NCBI GenBank assembly: GCA_937949535.1
Contig: CALEDI010000003.1
Span: forward strand, 1-49,989
Source: an uncultured Lewinella sp.
Lineage (GTDB): Bacteria; Bacteroidota; Bacteroidia; Chitinophagales; Saprospiraceae
Direction: 5' to 3'
DNA: 49,989 nt
This document shows positions 41,475 to 49,580 of the stretch, piece by piece (within the stretch, counting starts at the first letter, position 1; each line of letters begins with the position of its first letter). The notes under the pieces are model-generated. The model had not been told where the DNA came from. It searched no databases and saw only the letters and a program-made list of their open reading frames with translations. The position numbers and the translations under genes are program-made.

Positions 41475-41807
41475 CCTAAAAAGCTGGAAGGCTCCTGTCT
41501 GTTATTTCTTGATGAAATTCAGGAATCGCCGGAAGCCATCTTTCGGCTGCGGTATTTTTATGAGAGACTGCCCCATATTCATGTGATCGCAGCGGGATCC
41601 TTGCTTGAATTTTCCTTTGGAGGAGTAAAAAGTATGCCGGTTGGCAGAATAAGTTATTACTATTTGTATCCGCTTACTTTCGAGGAATACCTGCGGTGGG
41701 TTGGTCAGGAAATAATAGCAGATCGGCTCAACGAAGTTCCGTTACCCAAGTTCATGCAAGACTTAGTTTTTACTGAATTTCACAGGAGTAAGTGGCTAGG
41801 CCATTAG
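41475..41807 (+). pseudogene. AAA_14-type ATPase remnant
   Basis: The frame open from 41475 reads LLFLDEIQESPEAIFRLRYF, HVIAAGSLLEFSFG, PVGRISYYYLYPLTFEEYLR, the middle of the AAA_14/DUF4143 ATPase family (Walker B region LFLDEIQ and sensor AAGSLLE). The Walker A part before it is gone and the frame ends at LGH after about 110 codons, against about 400 in the family. No start codon of a proper gene is near. A decayed copy of an ATPase, not expressed as such. Confidence 0.8.
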
Positions 41808-41822
41808 TGGAACAAGTTCAAT

Positions 41823-41865
41823 AAAAAAAACCGCTCAAAAGCCGTGGCTCTTGAGCGGTTTTTAT
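41823..41865. terminator. Bidirectional terminator before the TPR gene end
   Basis: AAAAAAACCGCTCAA pairs with TTGAGCGGTTTTTAT around AAGCCGTGGCTC. A/T runs on both sides let it work in both directions; the TPR gene ends at 41884 on the minus strand. Confidence 0.75.
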
Positions 41866-41883
41866 CCTATTGAGGTTTTGCGC

Positions 41884-42639
41884 TTACTGCGCCATCTCCA
41901 GCATAGAGATGTACTTGTCTGCTTGTGCGGCTTCGGGGCTTTGCCCGAAGTCCGTTTTGAGGCGTTTGAATACTTCTAGTGCTTCGGCGGTCTTGTTTTC
42001 GTGGCGTAGCAGTAGGCCGAGCTTATTGAGGTAGTAACCAGCGGTTACGAAGTTCTTACCGGCGGCATCTACAGCTTTGTTGTAGTTGCTGGCGGCGGCG
42101 TCCATATTCCCGAGTTCGCTTTCAGCATCCCCCATTACGCCATACTTCATGGCGGGGAGAAGTTCTCCTTTAGCATCGAACGACTTGGCGTAGTCTAGTG
42201 CGGCTTCGTACTTACCTACGTTGAGGTAAGAAACGGCGGCGTAGTAGTTAGCTAGGTTACCAGCTTCGGTGCTGCCGTACTCGTCAACGATCTGGACGAA
42301 GCCGAGGCCTCCTTGTCCGGGGTTTACGAGTGCTAGGTTGAAGCTGTCGCGCTCAAACTGAACCTGCGCCTGCTGCATTTCTGCCATAGCGTTTTCCTCA
42401 GCAGGAGCCTGTACTAAAGTCTTGTAGATGAAGTAACCAGCGATGAGCAGAGCGATGGCGATGGCTCCGAAGACGATGGCGTTACGGTTGCGTTCAAAAA
42501 AGTCGAGACCTTGATCGCGCACCTCTACAAGGTCAACAAGGGTTTCATCACCCTCAAGAACGGGGGCGGAGGTGCCGCGTGGGCGGCCAGTACTTGGCGT
42601 GCCCTGTGGGCGGCGGCCGATGTTATTCTTCTTTGCCAT
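41884..42639 (-). CDS. Membrane-anchored TPR protein (YfgM-like)
   Basis: 251 residues. A Gly/Pro/Arg-rich N-terminus (RRPQGTPSTGRPRGT) precedes a membrane helix (IVFGAIAIALLIAGYFIYKT, about 55-74) and TPR-type repeats (NLANYYAAVSYLNVGKYEAALDYAK onward). The topology and size resemble YfgM, which works at the Sec translocon as a chaperone-like anchor. The assignment to YfgM is by architecture only. pdhA is upstream on the same strand, 205 bases away. Confidence 0.75.
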   Translation of the reverse strand: MAKKNNIGRRPQGTPSTGRPRGTSAPVLEGDETLVDLVEVRDQGLDFFERNRNAIVFGAIAIALLIAGYFIYKTLVQAPAEENAMAEMQQAQVQFERDSFNLALVNPGQGGLGFVQIVDEYGSTEAGNLANYYAAVSYLNVGKYEAALDYAKSFDAKGELLPAMKYGVMGDAESELGNMDAAASNYNKAVDAAGKNFVTAGYYLNKLGLLLRHENKTAEALEVFKRLKTDFGQSPEAAQADKYISMLEMAQ

Positions 42640-42709
42640 TTTCTCTTAATTTAGCAAGGCCCGAATCAGCGGGGCCCATAAAGCGAGCGCAAAGATAAGT
42701 AATGTCGTC

Positions 42710-42765
42710 GTATTCTGTTTGTCTGGATAAAAATCCTTCGGATTTTACTCAGACAAACAGAATAC
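42710..42765. other. Long hairpin upstream of the TPR gene
   Basis: GTATTCTGTTTGTCTG (42710-42725) pairs with its reverse complement ending at 42765; the inner AAAATCC-TTC-GGATTTT continues the stem past a short bulge. It could end transcription from pdhA on the minus strand, but no T-run follows. Confidence 0.65.
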
Positions 42766-42844
42766 AACGCCGCCGCCCCCTTCCTGATGTTCAGCAAGGG
42801 GGCGGCGAAATTAAAACTCTGTGTAGGCCCAGAGGGCTGCTTCC

Positions 42845-43903
42845 TTACGTCAGGAATGGGTAAGGCGCAGAGTAGTTGTCGGTGTAAAGTGTGTCTGCGG
42901 AAGGGAAGTCGCTTTCTTCGGCGAACTTAGCTGCTTCTGCCACTTCGGCTTTCACGCTGTCCTTGATTGCTTTGACTTCGGCTTCGGTAGCGAGGCCGTT
43001 GTCGATGATCAGTTTTTCGGTGACTTTGATGGGGTCACGCTCTTGGTACTGGCGCAGTTCGGTTTTTTCGCGGTACTTGGCCGGGTCGGAAACCGAGTGG
43101 CCTTTGTAGCGGTAGGTTTCGATGTTGAGGTAGTATGGGCCTTTACCAGCGCGGATGTGCTCTGCGGCACGGCTGATGGCCTCGTGTACGGCGGCGGGGT
43201 CCATGCCGTCTACGCTTTCGCTTGGCATGTTGAAGCTAGCACCGAGATTGGTCATGTCGGTTACGTTACTGGTCCGTTCTACGGAAGTACCCATCGCGTA
43301 GCCATTGTTCTCACAAATGTAGAGTACGGGGATTTTCCAGGTCATGGCCATGTTCCAACTTTCCCAGAGTGCGCCTTGGCGGCTTGCGCCGTCGCCAAAC
43401 ATGGTAACACAGAGGTTCTTGGTGCCTTTGTAGCTTTCGGCCATCGCAATGCCCGTACCGATAGGAATCTGTGCACCAACGATGCCGTTGCCCCCGAAGT
43501 ACTTATTCTCTTTGCTGAAGAAGTGCATAGACCCACCTTTGCCTTTCACAATACCGGTCTCTTTGCCGAACAGCTCGGCCATGGCTTCCTTCATCGTTAC
43601 GCCTCGGCCAATGGCCGTGCCGTGCTGGCGGTACGCCGTCACGATACCGTCATCTTTTGTGATGGCACTTTCCATTCCGGCAGCAACGGCCTCTTGGCCG
43701 ATGTAAACGTGGCAGAAGCCACGAATCTTCTGCTGACCATAAGCCATCAGTGCGCGCTCCTCAAAACGGCGAATACGCAACATCAAGGTATACCATTCTA
43801 TGTACTGCTCAGCGCTGTACTTGAGGCCTTTAGCCGTTCCGTTCTTCTTGGCGGTCGTGGATTTTTTTGCCCGCGTTGTCGTTTTCTTTGTTGCTGTTGC
43901 CAT
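42845..43903 (-). CDS. pdhA: Pyruvate dehydrogenase E1 component, alpha subunit
   Basis: 352 residues. A K/T/A-rich start is followed by the E1 alpha signature: GDGASRQGALWESWNMAMTW...ICENNGYAMGTS (about 168-205, thiamine diphosphate), ETYRYKGHSVSDPAKYR (the phosphorylation-loop region). It decarboxylates pyruvate together with the beta subunit, which is not next to it. The nearest beta subunit sequence is the fused E1 at 27063, which has its own alpha half. Confidence 0.93.
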   Translation of the reverse strand: MATATKKTTTRAKKSTTAKKNGTAKGLKYSAEQYIEWYTLMLRIRRFEERALMAYGQQKIRGFCHVYIGQEAVAAGMESAITKDDGIVTAYRQHGTAIGRGVTMKEAMAELFGKETGIVKGKGGSMHFFSKENKYFGGNGIVGAQIPIGTGIAMAESYKGTKNLCVTMFGDGASRQGALWESWNMAMTWKIPVLYICENNGYAMGTSVERTSNVTDMTNLGASFNMPSESVDGMDPAAVHEAISRAAEHIRAGKGPYYLNIETYRYKGHSVSDPAKYREKTELRQYQERDPIKVTEKLIIDNGLATEAEVKAIKDSVKAEVAEAAKFAEESDFPSADTLYTDNYSAPYPFLT

Positions 43904-44169
43904 ACTGAGTTAGCGAATTTTCGCAGATTAAGGTTACGTTACTCGTTAAATATAGGTTGCCTGACGGAGAATCAGCACTGACCTCCAGTTTTATAACCCA
44001 CGTTTGGCTGCTTGGTTTGCAGTGGGCGAGGTGAATTGGGAAAATAATTGGATGTTTCCGGGCGCAGAATTAGGCTCGGCAGCGGGTGCAATGATGGTTG
44101 AGGCGTTCTTAGGGGCAACTTGTAGGACAGCGAGGTAGCGTATGTATTCTAGCTTGTAGGGCAAACTAT
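43904..44169. other. Gap between pdhA and xisI, possible gene trace
   Basis: On the plus strand a frame ending at a TAG (44136-44138) reads WFAVGEVNWENNWMFPGAEL and GSAAGAMMVEAFLGA. This looks protein-like but has no start and no family I can name; it could be a decayed end of a gene. Confidence 0.3.
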
Positions 44170-44511
44170 TTATGCTGCCTCTTTTAGTAATTTGGCTTGA
44201 ATTACTGGCGGAACCCAACCTACTTTTAGGAAGTCAAATGTTACTCCTTTTTTCATGAGCTCTTCAAAAGGCTCTTCTTCAGTAGTGTTTTCGAGCAAAA
44301 CAATCTTACCATCTTCTTCTAGCAAAAAATGGAGTAGTACTAAGAAAACCCAGCGCGCTTTGGTGTGGCCATACTCCAGTACTTGAAAATGACGCTTATC
44401 AGCACTGATGATTACATTAGCGACTGTTTCTGATTCGCCATTGTTACATAGGCTAGTGAATTCATAAAGGTAGGATTCCAGTATTTCCTGATGCTTCTCT
44501 ACTCTATCCAT
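44170..44511 (-). CDS. xisI: XisI-family protein
   Basis: 113 residues, the normal length for XisI. Pieces of the family are MDRVEKHQEILESYLYEF, VIISADKRHFQVLEYGHTKA, RWVFLVLLHFLLEEDGKIVLLEN and KVGWVPPVIQ. XisI is known as a control factor of fdxN-element excision in heterocyst cyanobacteria. No excisase or recombinase is nearby, so its role here must be another. The start overlaps the end of xisH by 13 bases. The pair is lower in GC than its neighbours and was likely acquired. Confidence 0.85.
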   Translation of the reverse strand: MDRVEKHQEILESYLYEFTSLCNNGESETVANVIISADKRHFQVLEYGHTKARWVFLVLLHFLLEEDGKIVLLENTTEEEPFEELMKKGVTFDFLKVGWVPPVIQAKLLKEAA

Positions 44512-44918
44512 TTTACTATACTTTGGTCAACTTCGTTAAAAACAAACATTTGGAGCTGTTTGTTTTCAAAGACTCTTTTCAGAAATGGCTTTTCGTTTAG
44601 GAGGTTATAAAAAGTCTGTGGTAATGCCGCAAACAGCTCTCTCTCTGGGTCTTGTTCTTCTAATACAAGCAAGTACATGTCTATTTGACCCAAGAGCTTT
44701 TGGGTCTCGTTGATGATACTTGCTCCGGTGAAACTCTTTATCTCGACAGCTATTCTTCTATCTTTTAGCTCTGCACCGATAATGGTCATTTCGGCTGCTA
44801 AGTCAATCTCAAGCTTGGTGTCGTCAATGTAGAACCTAAGCGGATCGTCAGTGATCGTCCAGCCATCTTTTACAAGTGCGGCAACAACTATATCATGATA
44901 AACATCTTTTCGGGCCAT
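44499..44918 (-). CDS. xisH: XisH-family protein (PD-(D/E)XK nuclease-like)
   Basis: 139 residues. MARKDVYHDIVVAALVKDGW and RIAVEIKSFTGASIINE match XisH; the acidic-then-ExK arrangement (EIDLAAEM, AVEIKSF) is the PD-(D/E)XK nuclease core. Full length and probably functional. It occurs as a two-gene unit with xisI, as in cyanobacteria. With no recombinase beside it, a nuclease/regulator or defence-type pair is a reasonable guess. Confidence 0.87.
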   Translation of the reverse strand: MARKDVYHDIVVAALVKDGWTITDDPLRFYIDDTKLEIDLAAEMTIIGAELKDRRIAVEIKSFTGASIINETQKLLGQIDMYLLVLEEQDPERELFAALPQTFYNLLNEKPFLKRVFENKQLQMFVFNEVDQSIVKWIE

Positions 44919-44940
44919 GTCCTACAAATATACGAAGGTG

Positions 44941-46317
44941 TTACCCAATCCCATGTTTCTCAATTCGCCGATAAAGCGCAGCCCTCGTCAGGCCCAACTC
45001 GCGTGCGGTAGCGGCAATTTCTCCGCCGTTGCGGCCCAGCGCGACTTTGATCATCTTCACTTCCATCTCTTCTAGTGTCATGCCGCCGGGGGCGAAGGCC
45101 TTGTCTGAGGCCATCGTTTGGCCCCGGTCCATGTCTTCTACTTGAACGACGGTTGCGGGGGCGAGAATGGCGGTTCGTTCTACAAGGTTTTGTAACTGAC
45201 GGATGTTGCCGGGGAAGGGCTGCCGGCGGAGCCAAGCCTTTGCCTCGCGGCCCAGCTCTAGTTTTGGCCGGTCGTAGCGTTTTTTAGCGCCAGCGAGGAA
45301 GTGTTCGGCGAGCGGTACGATGTCGTCTGGCCGCTCCCGGAGGGGCGGCAAGTGGAGATGGATTAGGTTGATGCGGTAGAGGAGGTCTTCGCGGAAGGTA
45401 CCAGCGGCTACCATGCTCTGCAAATCTCGGCTGGTAGCCGAGACGATGCGGACGTTGGTCTTGCGCGCTTTGCTTTCGCCCAAGCGTTCGTATTGGCGCT
45501 CTTGCAATACACGGAGGAGCTTTACTTGGGCAGCGGGGTCGAGATCACCGATCTCGTCGAGGAAGAGCGTGCCGCCTTCGGCTAGTTCAAAGCGCCCCTT
45601 GCGGTCTGAGCGAGCATCGGTGAAAGCGCCAGCTTTATGGCCGAAGAGTTCGCTCTCAAACAGCCCCTGCGGTACGCCGCCTAGGTTGACGGCCACGAAG
45701 GGCTTCGCCGCCCGCTTCGAGGCGAGGTGAATGGCCTCCGCAACGAGTTCTTTGCCCGTGCCGCTCTCGCCGGTAATGAGGACCGAGGCTTGGGTCTGGG
45801 CAACGCGCTTGGCTTGCTCTAGTACGGAGAGTAGGGCCGAAGATTCACCAACGATGCCAGCAAAGGGTTCATTGCTTTCGTTAACCTGCTCTGCACCTAC
45901 GGCCGCGCCCGTATTGACACCTAAGAAATCGTGCCAAACCGGGTACTTGTCTAACTGAATGGCTACTGCGTTGAGCAGCTCCCTATTGTCCCATGGCTTA
46001 GCGATGAAGTCGCGCGCACCAGCTTTCATTCCCTCTACCGCAAGCTGAACGGTAGCCCAGCCCGTCATCTGAATTATCGGCAAATTGGGGTACTGCCCAA
46101 GGATTCGTTTCAGCAGCCCCATACCATCTTTCCCACTGGTGTCAATGGTGAAATTCATGTCTAGTAAAACCAAAGACGGTCGGTGCTCCACGATGGCGGG
46201 CATTGCTTCGGCTGGTCTTGAAACACTCTTAACACCGTAGCCCGCCCGCTTCAGCAGCAGCTCCAAACTGGTGGAAACCATGGTGTCGTCGTCGATGATG
46301 AGGATGTTGTGAGGCAT
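44941..46317 (-). CDS. Sigma-54-dependent response regulator (NtrC family)
   Basis: 458 residues. Receiver domain 1-120 with Asp53 (LVLLDMNF), a linker (about 133-152) that carries a 17-bp motif copy, AAA+ sigma-54 activator with Walker A GESGTGKE (183-190), GAFTDA (near 233) and the switch loop, and a Fis-type helix-turn-helix at 420-458 (GEIAATARELGLTRAALYRR). It activates RpoN-dependent promoters upon phosphorylation. No kinase is in the window. Its upstream region carries element B copy 2, directly before the start. Confidence 0.94.
   Translation of the reverse strand: MPHNILIIDDDTMVSTSLELLLKRAGYGVKSVSRPAEAMPAIVEHRPSLVLLDMNFTIDTSGKDGMGLLKRILGQYPNLPIIQMTGWATVQLAVEGMKAGARDFIAKPWDNRELLNAVAIQLDKYPVWHDFLGVNTGAAVGAEQVNESNEPFAGIVGESSALLSVLEQAKRVAQTQASVLITGESGTGKELVAEAIHLASKRAAKPFVAVNLGGVPQGLFESELFGHKAGAFTDARSDRKGRFELAEGGTLFLDEIGDLDPAAQVKLLRVLQERQYERLGESKARKTNVRIVSATSRDLQSMVAAGTFREDLLYRINLIHLHLPPLRERPDDIVPLAEHFLAGAKKRYDRPKLELGREAKAWLRRQPFPGNIRQLQNLVERTAILAPATVVQVEDMDRGQTMASDKAFAPGGMTLEEMEVKMIKVALGRNGGEIAATARELGLTRAALYRRIEKHGIG
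45893..45909 (+). repeat. 17-bp motif (one mismatch), inside a CDS
   Basis: GCACCTACGGCCGCGCC; on the gene's (minus) strand it encodes G-A-A-V-G-A in the interdomain linker. Confidence 0.6.
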
Positions 46318-46329
46318 GGGGTTTAGTAT

Positions 46330-46493
46330 TAGGTTGTGTAATCTGCCTATAAATTAGTCCGCCGACTATTATCAAAACGCGCAGCGTTTTTATAAGCCCC
46401 TCCCCCGTGGGGAGGGGTTTAGCTGCGCTGCTGCCTACGGCGGTGGGGAGGGGGTTTGCGCGCGGAGACAATTCATTACAGATTACACACCCC
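46330..46493 (+). mobile_element. MITE-like element B, copy 2 (before the sigma-54 regulator)
   Basis: 164 bp, nearly identical to copy 1 inside. Ends TAGGTTGTGTAATCTG and CAGATTACACACCC. GGGTTTAGTAT (46319-46329 and 46494-46504) is repeated on both sides, an 11-bp target duplication. It separates the regulator gene from its upstream region. Confidence 0.78.
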
Positions 46494-46602
46494 GGGTTTA
46501 GTATATGAATTAGGCAGTTTTGGGGCGGCTTAGGGATGCAGGAGTGTGGTAGTCTTGAAGTCGGTGCCAACCGTTACAAGATTACCAGACCACAAAACTA
46601 TT

Positions 46603-48087
46603 CTACTCTCCAGCAGCTTCAAAAGCAGCAACCACCTTCCCCATCCGGCGGGCGTTAGCGCCCATATCGCTGTGTCCTACGCGGCTTGCGCTGCGGTAGT
46701 GAATCAGTTTTGCTTCTTCATCGAAGAGGAACTCTACGTCGTCGATGAAGGGGATGATGCGGGTCTTGAAGGTGTAGTGGAGGTAGTTGTCGGCTTCCGT
46801 TTTGAGGCTGGTGCGCGGCATTCCGTCAATGGCCTTCATTAGGCGGGCTTTTGCGTCTGCCATAGAGCCGGTGTAGGCGATGGGGTCGTGCTTTTTGGCT
46901 TCTTGGTCTGTTTGTGTACTTACGCAGTTGGGGCTTTGGGGGCAAGGCTTAAGAGCGGTGGGCATATTGAAGCTGGCGTAGATTGTACTAGAGAGGGCTT
47001 CTTTGTCGGCAGCGGTAAGGGCTTGGTTTAAGCTAAGACTGGCCAGCCGCTTGTCGTCGTCGATGCCGCGTACTTCGGCAAGGAGCTCAGGGCCTTCGCT
47101 CTTCCAGACGTAATGAATTAGGCCATAGTTTTTCACCCCAATCAGTGGGCTAATCCGGTAAGCATTGTCTTCGTCTGCCTTTTCGTAGGAATGGGTAAGG
47201 CCGCTGGAGGTAACTTCGTAAACGGGGTAATCTCCTACGTTCACTTGGCTAATTTCGGCAATGTGCCGGTCTCCGCTAATGAGCAGCGGCAGGTTTGGCC
47301 GGGTGGTATTCAGTAGGGCCAGGATTTTTTTGCGAGCGTTGGGGAAGTTAGCCCATTTCTCGAAGCCATGCTCTTCGGGCAGCACCTGTATGCTGCTTGC
47401 TATCAGGTGGGCTGCGGCTTCGTTTTTTTGCAGTTCAGTCTCCAGCCAAGTCCATTGGGCTTCGCCCAATATGTCGCCGTTTTCGTTTTGGCCGTAGCGG
47501 TGGCCTTCTTTGGTGGGCGGTACTACGGCGTCGCGGAAGTAGCGGCTGTCTAGCAAGATGACCTTCACGGTTCGTTCACCTTCTCCTACTAGGTAGCTTT
47601 GGTATCCGCCCTCTCGTTCGCGCACGGCCGCATCTGCGGGGACATCCAAGAACGCAAGCAAGTGGTCCTTTGCCGCAACCTTGTGTTCGTATTCTTTACC
47701 GCCGTCGTTTAATCCGTAATCGTGGTCATCGTAAATGCCGTAGACGTGGTCTACTTCTTGGATGAACGCCGCGTATTTGGGCGCCTTCTTCTGGATGCTG
47801 TATTGTTCCGGGATGCCGTCAATGCCATACTTGTCGGCATAAATAATATCTCCCAACCAGAGCCAAGCGTCGGGCTTGTGGGCACTGATCATGGGCCAGT
47901 AGTCTTGGGGTTCGCTCTGGCGGTTGCAACTGCCGAAGGCAATGGTGGTCACGTCTGTACCAGACGGAGCGGCCTCCATTTGCAATACTGCGGGGCGGAC
48001 GGACTCCGAGACTTTCGCCTGCCAGTAGAGGAAAGCAAAAGCGGCAAGCACTAGGGCGAGAATGATCTTCAAACTTGTTTTAAACAT
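46603..48087 (-). CDS. PhoD-like phosphatase fused to a DUF1499 domain
   Basis: 494 residues. An N-terminal membrane anchor or signal (MFKTSLKIILALVLAAFAFL) is followed by a PhoD-type metallophosphatase: FGSCNRQ (about 52), LGDIIYADKYG, YGIYDDHDYGLNDG (near 120), LISGDRHIAEI (about 268). From about 375, LKPCPQSPNCVSTQTD, HYTFKTRIIPFIDDVEFLF and SASRVGHSDMGANARRM make a complete DUF1499 domain, usually a separate protein. The fusion is unusual. The enzyme would be an extracytoplasmic phosphodiesterase/phosphatase. The start overlaps the preceding gene's stop by 8 bases. Confidence 0.88.
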   Translation of the reverse strand: MFKTSLKIILALVLAAFAFLYWQAKVSESVRPAVLQMEAAPSGTDVTTIAFGSCNRQSEPQDYWPMISAHKPDAWLWLGDIIYADKYGIDGIPEQYSIQKKAPKYAAFIQEVDHVYGIYDDHDYGLNDGGKEYEHKVAAKDHLLAFLDVPADAAVREREGGYQSYLVGEGERTVKVILLDSRYFRDAVVPPTKEGHRYGQNENGDILGEAQWTWLETELQKNEAAAHLIASSIQVLPEEHGFEKWANFPNARKKILALLNTTRPNLPLLISGDRHIAEISQVNVGDYPVYEVTSSGLTHSYEKADEDNAYRISPLIGVKNYGLIHYVWKSEGPELLAEVRGIDDDKRLASLSLNQALTAADKEALSSTIYASFNMPTALKPCPQSPNCVSTQTDQEAKKHDPIAYTGSMADAKARLMKAIDGMPRTSLKTEADNYLHYTFKTRIIPFIDDVEFLFDEEAKLIHYRSASRVGHSDMGANARRMGKVVAAFEAAGE

Positions 48088-48778
48088 AACGGCGGCGTAC
48101 TAATTCGATAAATTCACGAGCGGTTTCTTTCTTGTCTTCTTCTACCCAGTCAAAGCGGCGGGCCAAACTCTCCATCACTGGCTGTGCGGCGGCTTCCGAG
48201 CCGGAGGCGTTCAGTGTGCGCAGGGTGGTGTTTAGGAGTTCGTTGTCTCCGCCAAAAAGGTCACGGGTAAACAATACCCGGTTGTTGATGGTGAGCGATT
48301 TGGTCAAATCTTTCAGCGGTTGGCGGCCGAAGGGGCTGGCGTGTGGGTCTTCCACGAAGAGTTCTTTCACTGGGCCAGACGCTGCGGGAGCGGGCGGAGG
48401 AGGAGGTGTTGGGGCTGGGCTTGGTGTTGGCGCGGGGGGAGGCACCGGTTTTGGCACTTCCGCAGCAGGTGGCGGCGGCGGTGGCGGGGTAGGAGCCGGA
48501 GCAACTACGGGCGGCTTCACGGCAGCGACCGTAGGAGTTGGCGGCGGAGTATAAGCCGGAGCCGGAGGCGCGGCCGCAGGTGCGGGGGCCGGTGGAGGCG
48601 CTACGGTCTTCTCCCTCCGAGCAACCCCTCCCTCGGCGTACAGCTCGTACAATTCCCTCAAGTACCCAAGCATCAAATCTCGTTCCATAGCGGAGAGCTT
48701 GCCCCCTTCGTCTAGTTGAAGGCTCTTGTGCAGGGCCGTAATGCGGCTGATAAGACGGTTGGCGGAAGATTGAGACAT
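48080..48778 (-). CDS. Hypothetical protein with a Pro/Ala-rich linker
   Basis: 232 residues. A short helical N-terminus (RDLMLGYLRELYELYAE) and a C-terminal domain (FVEDPHASPFGRQPLKDLTK to REFIELVRRRYV) are joined by about 85 residues of Pro/Ala/Thr repeats. The linker DNA carries an exact 17-bp motif copy (48567-48583). No family recognised, though such small proteins occur widely in Bacteroidota. It is translated just before the PhoD fusion (8-base overlap), so the two are coexpressed. Confidence 0.7.
   Translation of the reverse strand: MSQSSANRLISRITALHKSLQLDEGGKLSAMERDLMLGYLRELYELYAEGGVARREKTVAPPPAPAPAAAPPAPAYTPPPTPTVAAVKPPVVAPAPTPPPPPPPAAEVPKPVPPPAPTPSPAPTPPPPPAPAASGPVKELFVEDPHASPFGRQPLKDLTKSLTINNRVLFTRDLFGGDNELLNTTLRTLNASGSEAAAQPVMESLARRFDWVEEDKKETAREFIELVRRRYV
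48567..48583 (-). repeat. Copy of the dispersed 17-bp motif (exact), inside a CDS
   Basis: GCACCTGCGGCCGCGCC on the minus strand, encoding A-P-A-A-A-P in the linker. Confidence 0.75.
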
Positions 48779-48965
48779 ATAAGTTTGGGGGTTGGTTAGT
48801 TAGTAAACTGGTTCGTTGGCAAGACAGTTTCGGATGCCATACTTAAGCGGTACTTTTACGCGAAGATAATTTATCCTTTCGGTTCGGTCGTCGCGTAATC
48901 AGTCGCATTTTGATAAAGCGACCATCCTTAATTAAAAGACTAACGAACTAAAACACTAAAAAACT

Positions 48966-49550
48966 ATGTTTCTGGAGCCTCACTTCAGCGGTCAACGCAG
49001 CGGATGGATAGAAGTTATCTGTGGTAGTATGTTTTCTGGGAAAACGGAAGAACTAATCCGCCGCCTAAAACGCGCCCGCATCGCGGGCCAACACGTAGAG
49101 GTCTTTAAACCCCGAATTGACACCCGCTACGGAGAGTCTGAGGTAGTTTCCCATGACCGCAACTCCCTGCTAGCAACCCCGATCTCCGACACCAAAAAAC
49201 TCCTCAACGTCTCCGCCGATGTAACCGTCGTTGGCCTAGATGAGGCACAGTTCTTCGAAGACGCCGTAGTTGACAACGTCATAGAACTCGCCAACCGGGG
49301 CAAACGGGTCGTCATTGCTGGCCTTGATATGGACTTCCGGGGCAAGCCCTTCGGCCCCATCTGCCAATTGCTGGCCGTAGCGGAATACATCACTAAGGTA
49401 CACGCCATCTGCTCCCACTGCGGCGCACTGGCCACCCATTCCTACCGCAAAACCCAAAACCAAGACACCGTCGTACTCGGCGAAACGGACCTCTACGAAG
49501 CCCGCTGCCGGCGGTGCTACGGCATGGGCAACATCCTAGATTTGAAGTAG
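48966..49550 (+). CDS. tdk: Thymidine kinase
   Basis: 194 residues. The P-loop GSMFSGKTEELIRRLKRA (about 20-37), the Asp/Glu-rich LDEAQFF (about 90), and the zinc ribbon (CSHCG and CRRCYG) are all present, the type II TK signature. It phosphorylates deoxythymidine in the salvage pathway. The gene is monocistronic and diverges from the Pro/Ala-rich gene; a hairpin at 49581-49615 follows. Confidence 0.95.
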   Translation: MFLEPHFSGQRSGWIEVICGSMFSGKTEELIRRLKRARIAGQHVEVFKPRIDTRYGESEVVSHDRNSLLATPISDTKKLLNVSADVTVVGLDEAQFFEDAVVDNVIELANRGKRVVIAGLDMDFRGKPFGPICQLLAVAEYITKVHAICSHCGALATHSYRKTQNQDTVVLGETDLYEARCRRCYGMGNILDLK

Positions 49551-49580
49551 CCCGCGCTACAGATGTTCTACTTTCATGCA

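Noticed and set aside
43043-43981. 312-codon frame antisense to pdhA
   Set aside because: Same reason; pdhA on the other strand has all family motifs.
43991-44218. 75-codon minus-strand frame between xisI and pdhA
   Set aside because: Overlaps xisI in another frame and has no recognisable content.
2873-48583. NotI-type sites (GCGGCCGC) as cloning linker traces
   Set aside because: The fixed part extends well beyond the eight-base site (GCACCT before, GCC after), and the centre varies in several copies; they lie inside intact genes.
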